NCBI GenBank assembly: GCA_005880945.1 | Contig: VBIU01000085.1 | Location: forward strand, 1 to 63,354 | Direction: 5' to 3' | DNA: 63,354 bases | From: Chloroflexota bacterium | Lineage (GTDB): Bacteria > Chloroflexota > Dormibacteria > Dormibacterales > Dormibacteraceae | In this document: piece by piece, positions 24,690 through 31,776 of the stretch | Numbering within the stretch: the stretch's first letter is position 1 | Layout of the letters: each line of letters starts with the position of its first letter | Notes under the pieces: model-generated | Seen by the model: the letters and a program-made list of their open reading frames with translations, nothing else | Databases searched by the model: none | Told to the model about the DNA's origin: nothing | Program-made: the position numbers and the translations under genes

Positions 24690-25174
24690 ATCTGCAAGAT
24701 CTCATCCGCGACAACGTCGGCGGAGCGGTCGCCGTCGACGCGGTGGACTGCTTCCATGTAGCGCGGCCGCCTCTGCTGAAGAAGGGCCTCGAGCTCGACG
24801 CGAGAGTTGGCGGCGAGCAATGGCCTGTTCGTGGTCCCGCTGATTCGATTCCAGATCGTTTCGAAGCCGCAGTCGAGAAAGACGGTGGTCGAGCGTTCGA
24901 CGATCAAGCGCCAGTTCGACTCGTCGACCGGCGCACCACCACCCAAGGCGACGACAGCACCTGGCTGAAGCACCCTCGGCAGCAGCTGCGACTCGATGGC
25001 TCGGAAGGCGGCCTCGCCTCTGGTGGCGAAAATCTCCGATATGGGCATCCCCACCTCATTTTCGATCACAAAGTCGAGGTCGTGAAAAGGGGCTCCCGCG
25101 CGCTGCGCCACAAGAACGCCAACCACCGACTTCCCGCAGCCCATGAAGCCGATGAGCGCCAGAGGCGGCTTCAG
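24677..25174 (-). CDS. aroK: Shikimate kinase, apparent CTG start
   Basis: Phosphorylates shikimate at O3. The P-loop GFMGCGKSVVG, the shikimate-binding DLDFVIENEVGMPISEIFATRGEAAFR with its conserved Asp, Arg and Glu, GGGAPVD and the lid NRPLLA are present. No ATG, GTG or TTG occurs between the upstream frame and the P-loop at a family-typical distance. CTG at 25174 gives Met-Lys-Pro-Pro-Leu-Ala-Leu-Ile-Gly-Phe-Met-Gly, matching known shikimate kinases, and overlaps the stop of the bPH2 gene as CTGA. The resulting 165 residues are the usual length. Starting further upstream would need 60 or more non-homologous codons. Confidence 0.92.
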   Translation of the reverse strand: MKPPLALIGFMGCGKSVVGVLVAQRAGAPFHDLDFVIENEVGMPISEIFATRGEAAFRAIESQLLPRVLQPGAVVALGGGAPVDESNWRLIVERSTTVFLDCGFETIWNRISGTTNRPLLAANSRVELEALLQQRRPRYMEAVHRVDGDRSADVVADEILQIWSD

Positions 25175-25683
25175 ACGCCGCTCGTGTGGGTTTGGACTGC
25201 TGCCCCGCCACGACGCCGCTCCGACTGAACGAACACCTGGTCGCGGAAGACTCCGGGGTTTGGCAGGTGGTCGAGCACCTCGGCTCCCTGGGCGCCCGCC
25301 GCATCGACCTCGACGCGGCCGTAGCCCAGCATGCGGCCGAGCAGCGACATCTTGGTCGTGCAGTCCTGGACCCTGTCGATGGGAATCATCTTCGACTGCC
25401 GGCCGAACACGCCGCTCTCGATCTTGATGCGCTGGTCCGTGAGCGTGTAGGCGACCGACTGCCATCGGATCCAAACCACGATCAGCCATATGCCGGCGAT
25501 CGCGACCCCTGCCAGCGTGACGATGACTCGAAAGTTTGGGATCCCCGTGTTGGCGACGGTAAGGTCGACGACAGCGGCTGCGATCAAGAGGACGACCGGG
25601 ACCACCAGCGACTTGACGACGACGATCCAGTGCGGGTGGTCCTTGAGGATCAGGTTCTCGCCAGGCAGCAGGTCACTACTCAT
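25171..25683 (-). CDS. bPH2 (DUF304) domain membrane protein
   Basis: A 170-residue protein with two membrane segments near residues 22-40 and 52-72, followed by a bacterial pleckstrin-homology-like domain (SVAYTLTDQRIKIESGVFGRQSKMIPIDRVQDC and MLGYGRVEVDAAG). Members are common in Gram-positives and of unknown function. The tail carries ERRRGGAAVQ. Its stop provides the CTGA from which aroK appears to start. The ATG lies 44 bp after the prepilin peptidase stop. Confidence 0.85.
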   Translation of the reverse strand: MSSDLLPGENLILKDHPHWIVVVKSLVVPVVLLIAAAVVDLTVANTGIPNFRVIVTLAGVAIAGIWLIVVWIRWQSVAYTLTDQRIKIESGVFGRQSKMIPIDRVQDCTTKMSLLGRMLGYGRVEVDAAGAQGAEVLDHLPNPGVFRDQVFVQSERRRGGAAVQTHTSGV

Positions 25684-25727
25684 CGCGGCCTATTGTCGCT
25701 TGGTGCGGGAGCGGCCGCACCCTGGAG

Positions 25728-26381
25728 TCAGGCCAGCATGTAGAGGACGATCAGCGCTCCCGCGGCCAGGTAAGGCCCGTAGGCGATGCTGCCCTTGAGA
25801 GATCGGTGCCATGCGATGACACCGATCGACGCAACCCCGGCAAGGAAGACGCCATAGAAAATCGCCTGCACAGTCGGGAGCGGACCGAGGAGCAGGCCCA
25901 TGAAGACCGCGAGCTTCACGTCGCCGAACCCAAGCGCCTCGGCCTTGAAGATCGCCTGGCCGGCGAGCGCGAGCACGAGAAACAGAAGCCCAGCGCCGAG
26001 GCCGGTGGCGGCCCCCGCCCACCAGGGGTCGCGGAACAGGCTCACGACCAGCGCAACAGCCATCGAGGGAAACATGACCCTGTCGAGGATCAGGCGATAT
26101 TCGAAGTCGAAGAAGATCACCTGGACCAAAACGAGGATGAAGAAGCTGCGGACGAAGAGCGTCGCCGACGCACCGAGATGAAGCGCGAAGACGAAGAACA
26201 CCAGCGCTGCCAGCACCGGCGGACCGTAGACCTGCCAGCTCTTCTGACCCGGTTCGAGCGGCTTCTCGCCGGGCTCCGGACGTTCCAGGCGCGCCAGCCG
26301 GACCGACCCCCAGCGCACAAGCACTCCCGCGCCCGCTCCGACAGCGGCCCACGCAAGCGGAAACAGGACGACGCCGCTCAC
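25728..26381 (-). CDS. Prepilin peptidase (type IV, A24 family)
   Basis: A membrane aspartyl protease that trims type IV or Flp prepilins. The two catalytic Asp regions are DFEYRLILD near residue 105 and GFGDVKLAVFMG near residue 155 (GxGD). About six to seven hydrophobic segments are present. The cytoplasmic methylase domain is reduced to a short loop (ERPEPGEKPLEPGQ) without the zinc cysteines. It is the only prepilin peptidase in the window, so it may serve the Tad locus at 42-52 kb. The GTG start overlaps the aroE stop as GTGA, giving 217 residues. Confidence 0.88.
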   Translation of the reverse strand: MSGVVLFPLAWAAVGAGAGVLVRWGSVRLARLERPEPGEKPLEPGQKSWQVYGPPVLAALVFFVFALHLGASATLFVRSFFILVLVQVIFFDFEYRLILDRVMFPSMAVALVVSLFRDPWWAGAATGLGAGLLFLVLALAGQAIFKAEALGFGDVKLAVFMGLLLGPLPTVQAIFYGVFLAGVASIGVIAWHRSLKGSIAYGPYLAAGALIVLYMLA

Positions 26382-27151
26382 GGCTGCAAAGTCTCGCGCA
26401 TGGCGTCCAGGGGCGCGGCACGCCCCGTCCACACCTCGAACGACCGTGCCCCCTGGGCCAGGAGCACCCCCCAGCCGTCCGCGGTGCGGAGCCCCAGCGA
26501 CCTCGCCTTGCGGACCAGCGGGGTGCCGCCGGTGACGTAAACGAGGTCGATGACGGCGCCGTCCTTCGGCAGCGCGGCCGGACGGATTGGCATCTCCTCC
26601 CGGCGCCCCAGCGGCGTGGCGTTGAGGAGGAGGTCCGCTCCGCGCACGATGGCGGGAACCGCGCGGTCGCCCCAGGCGACGACCTTGCCGGGAAGGTCGA
26701 CGTCGTCGGGGTGTCTCGAAACGAAAGTAATGTGAGCGCCCTCGAGCGCCACCGCCGCCGCCCTCGCCGACCCCCCACCCCCCAGGACCGCCACCGTTGC
26801 TCCCCTCGGCTCGAGGCCTACCTCAGAGATCGCGGCCCGGATCCCAGCCACGTCGGTGTTCGAGCCGAGCAACCGATCTCCGTCGCGCGCGATGGTGTTG
26901 ACGGCTCGCGCTCGCATGGCGTCGGCATCGAGCCCATCGAGGCGCTCCATGACGGCCTGCTTGTGGGGAATCGTCACGTTGGCGCCGGCGACGTCGGAGC
27001 TTCTCAGGCGCTCGACCGCGGCCGCCAGGCCGGCGGCTGGAACGTCGAGCAGCTCGTATGTCCAGTCGAGGCCCAATGCCTGGAAGGCGGCGTTGTGCAT
27101 GGCCGGGCTTTGCGAGTAGGAGATGCCATGGCCGAGGAGATAGACCTTCAG
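26378..27151 (-). CDS. aroE: Shikimate dehydrogenase, apparent CTG start
   Basis: NADPH-dependent reduction of 3-dehydroshikimate. Motifs are SYSQSPAMHNAAF (shikimate site with the SxS-type residues), NVTIPHKQAVME with the catalytic Lys, NTIARDGDRLLGSNTDVAG, and the Rossmann loop VLGGGGSARA. The in-frame ATG at 27100 would remove the shikimate-binding segment. CTG at 27151 yields Met-Lys-Val-Tyr-Leu-Leu-Gly-His-Gly-Ile-Ser, the normal AroE N-terminus, and overlaps the mltG stop as CTGA. The 257-residue product is of typical size. Confidence 0.93.
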   Translation of the reverse strand: MKVYLLGHGISYSQSPAMHNAAFQALGLDWTYELLDVPAAGLAAAVERLRSSDVAGANVTIPHKQAVMERLDGLDADAMRARAVNTIARDGDRLLGSNTDVAGIRAAISEVGLEPRGATVAVLGGGGSARAAAVALEGAHITFVSRHPDDVDLPGKVVAWGDRAVPAIVRGADLLLNATPLGRREEMPIRPAALPKDGAVIDLVYVTGGTPLVRKARSLGLRTADGWGVLLAQGARSFEVWTGRAAPLDAMRETLQP

Positions 27152-28185
27152 CTTCCGCTCAGCCCGTAGGTTGCGATGTCACGCTCGAAATCCTGCTGGT
27201 TGGTCTCGAAGTGGGTGGTTCCGACCCGGTCGGTGAAGTAATAGAGGTAGTCGGTCTTGGGCGGACTGATGCACGCGAGGATGGCGGCCCTGCCCGGATT
27301 GCTGATCGGACCGGGCGGCAGGCCCGTGTGCTTGCGCGTGTTGTACGGCGAATTCAGCTCGAGCTCGGCGGCTGTCGGTTCGGGGCTCAACCGTCCAAGC
27401 GCATACAGCAGGGTGGCGTCGACACCGAGTCGCATGTTCCTCTTCAACCGGTTGTAGTAAACGCTGCAGACGTTGCCGCGATCGGTGCTGGTGTTCGCCT
27501 CGCGGTCCACCATCGAAGCCAGGATGACGATCGACTCGACGCTCTCTGCGGGACGGTTCGCGGTGCTCTTGGCGATCTGCGCCCGAAGAGCAGTGCTGAA
27601 CACGTTGCCGAACTGATCCAGCTGCGCTTTGACGAGGCCGTGCACATCGCCAGGATCCACCAGGTACGTGTCAGGAAAAAGGTAGCCCTCCAGCGGCGGA
27701 TTGGCCTTGGCGGGCCGGGATGAAAGGAAGCTGTACGACGCCGTCCACGAGGGTTCGGCCGCGACCGCAAGGTAGTCGGCGCCTTTGCCAAGCCCCGACC
27801 GCTCGACGAACTTGGCCTGCTCTCGGAGTGGAAATCCTTCGGGGATGGTGACCGACACCTGCGTCGACGTACCGTGCTGAAGCGCGTCGACGATCTGGGC
27901 CAGCGTCATGTTCCGGTTGAGCAGGAATGAGCCGGCCTGGAAGGTCGATCCGGCGCCGGTGATCTTCAGATACAGGTCGAATGCGTTCCGATCCTTGATG
28001 AGGCGCTGTGCGTAGAGGTCTTCGCTGACCTGGCTCGGAAGCTCGCCTGGCTCGATCTGGAAGACCACAGGCTCGCTCTTCGACGAGACAGGGGTGTTGA
28101 CGTTGTAGTTCCACCAGTCGTAGCCGCGCGATGTTCCAAAGCCGAGCACCGCGATCACCACCAGCAGCGCTGCCAGTCGCTTCAC
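27148..28185 (-). CDS. mltG: Endolytic murein transglycosylase MltG
   Basis: MltG cuts nascent glycan strands and ends their synthesis. An N-terminal membrane anchor (residues 3-18) is followed by a LysM-like region and the YceG catalytic domain: TIPEGFPLREQAKFV, PPLEGYLFPDTYLV, ILASMVDREANTSTDR, MRLGVDATLLYALG, and SPYNTRKHTGLPPGPISNPG. The catalytic-Glu region usually reads VE[KR]E; here the first Glu is Asp. GTG start overlapping the DUF1292 stop (GTGA); 345 residues. Confidence 0.93.
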   Translation of the reverse strand: MKRLAALLVVIAVLGFGTSRGYDWWNYNVNTPVSSKSEPVVFQIEPGELPSQVSEDLYAQRLIKDRNAFDLYLKITGAGSTFQAGSFLLNRNMTLAQIVDALQHGTSTQVSVTIPEGFPLREQAKFVERSGLGKGADYLAVAAEPSWTASYSFLSSRPAKANPPLEGYLFPDTYLVDPGDVHGLVKAQLDQFGNVFSTALRAQIAKSTANRPAESVESIVILASMVDREANTSTDRGNVCSVYYNRLKRNMRLGVDATLLYALGRLSPEPTAAELELNSPYNTRKHTGLPPGPISNPGRAAILACISPPKTDYLYYFTDRVGTTHFETNQQDFERDIATYGLSGS

Positions 28186-28445
28186 TCGACCTGATCCTCC
28201 TCGAGGGCCGCGATCACCTTCTGGAACTCTTCGCCTTCGACCGTCTCGAGGGCGCCTTCCGACTCGCGCAGCAGAAGGACCTGAGCGGGATCGTCCAGGT
28301 TCTCGACAAGGTAGTAGACGGCGCCCTCATGGTCGAACGCGTCATGGAGCTGAAACTGGCGCTCCCGACCGGTCTCGTCGATCAGGGTGATGGGCTGCGG
28401 CTGGGACGCCGCTTCTGGCGCAGCCCCTTGGTCTTCAGCCGGCAC
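28182..28445 (-). CDS. DUF1292 family protein
   Basis: An 87-residue acidic protein with the DUF1292 core: TLIDETGRERQFQLHDAFDHEGAVYYLVENLDDP and VEGEEFQKVIAALEEDQ. The family is small, cytoplasmic and of unknown function, and is found between ruvX and mltG or alaS in many Gram-positives, as here. The GTG start overlaps the ruvX end by 11 bp. Confidence 0.87.
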   Translation of the reverse strand: MPAEDQGAAPEAASQPQPITLIDETGRERQFQLHDAFDHEGAVYYLVENLDDPAQVLLLRESEGALETVEGEEFQKVIAALEEDQVE

Positions 28446-28851
28446 GCCGGCGATCCAGGTGCGCTTGGAGCATCAGCGTCGCGGCCACACGATCCACGCG
28501 GAGTCGTCTCTTCTCGCGCCGCATGCCGCCGGCGATCAGAGACCTCTCGGCGGCCACCGTGGTCAGGCGCTCGTCGACGAGCTCGACAGGCAAGCCCGAC
28601 TCCGCGCGGATCGCGTTCGCGAGCTTCTGCGCCGATTTCGCCTCCGGACCGTGGGACCCATCGAGCCGTCGAGGCAACCCGACCACGATTCGCGCGACGT
28701 CATTGGTTCGAGCGATCTGGGCGACCCGAGCCGCAAGCGTCCCGGCCGGCTCGGCCGGAACCGTCTCGAGCCCCTGTGCGATGGTGGCCGTCGGGTCGCT
28801 TAGGGCCAGACCAACGTTCTTCGAGCCGGGGTCTACGGCAAGGATCCTCAA
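28435..28851 (-). CDS. ruvX: Putative pre-16S rRNA nuclease / Holliday junction resolvase YqgF
   Basis: An RNase H-fold nuclease that matures the 5' end of 16S rRNA in E. coli. MRILAVDPGSKNVGLALSD carries the first catalytic Asp, IVVGLPRRLDGS the middle block, and VELVDERLTT plus VDRVAATLMLQAHL the remaining acidic residues, in 138 residues. The alaS-...-ruvX-DUF1292-mltG order is typical of Gram-positive-like chromosomes. Confidence 0.94.
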   Translation of the reverse strand: MRILAVDPGSKNVGLALSDPTATIAQGLETVPAEPAGTLAARVAQIARTNDVARIVVGLPRRLDGSHGPEAKSAQKLANAIRAESGLPVELVDERLTTVAAERSLIAGGMRREKRRLRVDRVAATLMLQAHLDRRRAG

Positions 28852-28870
28852 CCGGTGGTTGTTTTCCAGA

Positions 28871-30487
28871 TCAGGGCGATGCGCCCGGCGAGGGAGTTGC
28901 TGCGCCCGTGCCCGTCGGTTCTGTCAGCGATGGCACCGCTCCCGACTCGACGACGTAATGGATGGAGATGCGACCTGCGAGCAGCGGCATCAGCGGCAGG
29001 GTCATCGGCTGCTCCTTGATGGCGACCGATCGCACGTTCAAGCCCTGGAGAAAGAACCTTGCCTGCGCGATCGGACGGCCGACCACCTGTGCGCGGATCT
29101 TGTCCATGTCCAGCTTTGGGGCCACGAAGGCGGACGCGTCGCCCAGGAAAACCAGGTTGCCCCCCTTCGTCGCGCTCAGGATCCGGTAGTCGACCTGGAT
29201 CGGGCTCTCGGTGAGCAGCTGCTGGTTGTTGGGCACCAGCTGAGCGAGGTGGGTCTCGAAGGCCTTTTTCACGTCGGCATCGACGTAGAAGTCGCCTTCG
29301 CCCTGCAGCGTCATGGTGCCGTTAAAGCTTGCGACCTTGTCGTTTGGCTGGTGGTCGGTGCTGAACTGGGGGGCTCCGTAGATCAGCGTCTCGCTAAGAG
29401 TCTCGTTCGCTTTCTTCGCGGAGGAGATCTGCTGGGCGATGGCCTGCCGCAGCTCCTGCTCCAGCACCGCCCTGGCGGCATCGAAATCGGCAACCGTCAT
29501 CACCGGGGTCCGGGAGGCGTCGGCGCCACCGCCGGTCGCCTGCGGATTGGTCACAGTCAGAAAGTCGAACCTGTTGCCCTCGATGGTCGTGATCATGTTG
29601 CTGCCCACGTTGCCCGCGCTGCCTTTGTTCACCGCGATCACGCTCGCCGAGGCGGTACCTCCCCACGGCACCAGGACGCCACCTTGAAACTTGTTTGTCG
29701 TCTGCGCGAACACAATGCCGTCTGACGAGTCGTCCAGGCGTTGACCCCTGAGCACGACAAGGCCCGGCGAGGCGCAAGCGGCCGGGTCTTTCTGACAACT
29801 CGGCTGTTGTTGTGCATTGGTATAGACGACGGTCCCTGTCGCCGGGGCCAGCACCACGCTCTTGAGCCCCGTGGTCTTGAAGCCCTGCGAGTCGGATCGC
29901 GAGACCGTGCTGATCCGCACCCGGATCGGGGGCTTCCCGGGCTGGGCCTGGATCTCGACAGCCTTCTGGGTGAAGGGCTGCGCCGCAGCCGTCAATGTCA
30001 CCGAGGCTGAAGGCACATAGACCACTATCGCGAACAGCCCAACCACGAATATGGCCGCCGCCGCCACGTATAGAAGGAAGCGCCCAGGCCTCAGCTCGGT
30101 CGCCGTCTTGGTGATCAACTTGGTCGGCGCTGCGATGCCGATATGGGTGGCCTGCCCGGGGCGGCCGCGCTCCCACCAGCGCCTCGGCGGTGGCGCGGCC
30201 GCCGGCTCCGAAGGGATGCCCTCGCCTTCGATGCCCACCGCGCCGTAGACGGCAAAGCCGCTCTCGTGCGCCATCTTCTGGACCGCCGGGTCGTCGCAGA
30301 CCACAGTGATCCTCTTGCCCATTCGTGACGCATAGTTGCGCAGCAGCTGGAAGTTGAAACGGCTCTGGCCGATGCGAGACCGGATGGGCAGCACGAGCAT
30401 CGTGTCATCGCCGTTGACCCGGCGCAGGCGCTCGACGACCTCTGGAATCTCTTCCTCGGTTTCAACGTAAATCGGGTTCGTTGCCAT
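28871..30487 (-). CDS. Membrane-anchored baseplate J / gp47-like protein
   Basis: A 538-residue protein with three parts. Residues 1-90 are a cytoplasmic alpha/beta domain (EEEIPEVVERLRRVNGDDTMLVLPIRSR and GKRITVVCDDPAVQKMAHESGF), resembling a receiver-like or nucleotide-free Rossmann fold. A proline-rich linker follows, then one membrane segment near residues 137-157. The rest is a large outer domain with LRGQRLDDSSDGIVFAQT and VNKGSAGNVGSNMITTIEG, motifs of phage baseplate J proteins. A low-complexity tail closes it. It sits directly after an FtsA/PilM-like ATPase and is not part of a prophage. Function unknown. Confidence 0.75.
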   Translation of the reverse strand: MATNPIYVETEEEIPEVVERLRRVNGDDTMLVLPIRSRIGQSRFNFQLLRNYASRMGKRITVVCDDPAVQKMAHESGFAVYGAVGIEGEGIPSEPAAAPPPRRWWERGRPGQATHIGIAAPTKLITKTATELRPGRFLLYVAAAAIFVVGLFAIVVYVPSASVTLTAAAQPFTQKAVEIQAQPGKPPIRVRISTVSRSDSQGFKTTGLKSVVLAPATGTVVYTNAQQQPSCQKDPAACASPGLVVLRGQRLDDSSDGIVFAQTTNKFQGGVLVPWGGTASASVIAVNKGSAGNVGSNMITTIEGNRFDFLTVTNPQATGGGADASRTPVMTVADFDAARAVLEQELRQAIAQQISSAKKANETLSETLIYGAPQFSTDHQPNDKVASFNGTMTLQGEGDFYVDADVKKAFETHLAQLVPNNQQLLTESPIQVDYRILSATKGGNLVFLGDASAFVAPKLDMDKIRAQVVGRPIAQARFFLQGLNVRSVAIKEQPMTLPLMPLLAGRISIHYVVESGAVPSLTEPTGTGAATPSPGASP

Positions 30488-30516
30488 GTCGTTTACAAGT
30501 CTCCTGGGGAGTCCGT

Positions 30517-31776
30517 TCAGACCTTTATAGCGCTTAGGACCCGGCGCATGACGGTGTTGACGTTGTCACGTTCCTCCGCCTCGGTCCGCAACGCGTGGTT
30601 TGCAAGCCCCATCGGGGCGATGTCCTGGGGGCTCGAGAGCTGGCCTGTCGAGTCCGTCACATTGCGCACATCGGGCGGCACCAGGTGCCGGATCCGCGGC
30701 TCCTTGGGGAAGGGCAGGCCCGCGGCCCAGTTGTTCTTGACCATCTCGAGAGTGAGCTCCGGGAGCAGGCTTCCGCCGCCGCATAGATAGATGCTCGTGG
30801 GCAGCCGCTCCCCTCGCGACAGCTCCTTCACGCTCAGCGCGAGACCTTGAAGAAGGACCTCCGCATCTGCGCCCAGCAGCTCGGAGACCTGCCTGTGCTG
30901 CTCGGCGGAAAGCAGGCCTTCGGAGTGGCGCAGCTTGCGAGCCTCCGCCTCTTCGTAGCTGAGCCCGAACGCGAGAGCGAGGCGGCGTGTGAACGCGCGC
31001 CCGCCAAGGTTGAACATTCGCGTCCCCTCGACGCCGCCGTCGCGGATCAACGCCACGTCCGTGGTGCCACCACCGATGTCGACGAAGATTCCCCCCTCCG
31101 CCCAGGTGTCCTCGCTGGCGCAAGCGCGGGCAAGGGCATATGGCTGCGCGACGGCGGCGGCAAGCTCGAGGTCGAGCTCGCGCACCACTGTGTCGACCGC
31201 GTTGATGTGAGTCATCGGGGCGAATGTGTTGAAGACGGTGACCTCCAGGTTCTTGCCCGTGAACCCGACGGGGTTGGTTACCGGGTAGCCGTCCACCCTC
31301 ACGTTCGTGATCGACGAATGGACGAGGCGCGCCTCGAGCTGCCCGTAGCTGCGCTCGAGCTCGAGAAGGTGCTGCGCCTCACGCAGCGCGCGGCGCTGAA
31401 CCATCTGAAGCATCGTCGAGATCTCGTTGGACCTCACACGAGCCTTGGAGTTCTCCCGCGGATACGCGATCGTCGACGAAAAGCCCTTGATGAGCTCGCC
31501 CGCGATGCCGACGACGACCTGCCCCGGAACCGTCTTCGCCATGTCCTCCGCGGCCTCGAGCGCGCGGTTTGACGACTGGATCACCGACTCCAGGTCGGCG
31601 ATGGCTCCGCCCGACATCGCGGCGGGCGCTTGCGGCTCGCGTCCCACGCCGAGCACCTCGCCGTCGGCGCCATCGCGCCGGACGACGAGCACCTTGATGA
31701 GGTCGGTGCCGATGTCGAGCACCGTGAAGTGTCGGTAGTAGTCGCTCCGCTTGCGCAGGAACTTGAACTTGGTCAC
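30517..31776 (-). CDS. FtsA/PilM-like actin-fold ATPase
   Basis: A 419-residue actin/Hsp70-superfamily protein. Phosphate-1 is FTVLDIGTDLIKVLVV near residues 17-32, phosphate-2 GGIFVDIGGGTTDVALIRDGG near residue 228, and the adenosine motif IYLCGGGSLLPEL near residue 327. A SHS2-like insertion (VTVFNTFAPMTHINAVDTVV) places it with FtsA/PilM rather than MreB. There is no C-terminal amphipathic helix as in FtsA. Its GTG overlaps the alaS stop (GTGA), and the next gene is the baseplate-J-like membrane protein, a likely partner. Confidence 0.85.
   Translation of the reverse strand: MTKFKFLRKRSDYYRHFTVLDIGTDLIKVLVVRRDGADGEVLGVGREPQAPAAMSGGAIADLESVIQSSNRALEAAEDMAKTVPGQVVVGIAGELIKGFSSTIAYPRENSKARVRSNEISTMLQMVQRRALREAQHLLELERSYGQLEARLVHSSITNVRVDGYPVTNPVGFTGKNLEVTVFNTFAPMTHINAVDTVVRELDLELAAAVAQPYALARACASEDTWAEGGIFVDIGGGTTDVALIRDGGVEGTRMFNLGGRAFTRRLALAFGLSYEEAEARKLRHSEGLLSAEQHRQVSELLGADAEVLLQGLALSVKELSRGERLPTSIYLCGGGSLLPELTLEMVKNNWAAGLPFPKEPRIRHLVPPDVRNVTDSTGQLSSPQDIAPMGLANHALRTEAEERDNVNTVMRRVLSAIKV

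Noticed and set aside
28871-30487. Prophage tail gene
   Set aside because: Only one baseplate-J-like domain, with a membrane segment and an ATPase neighbour; surrounding genes are housekeeping.
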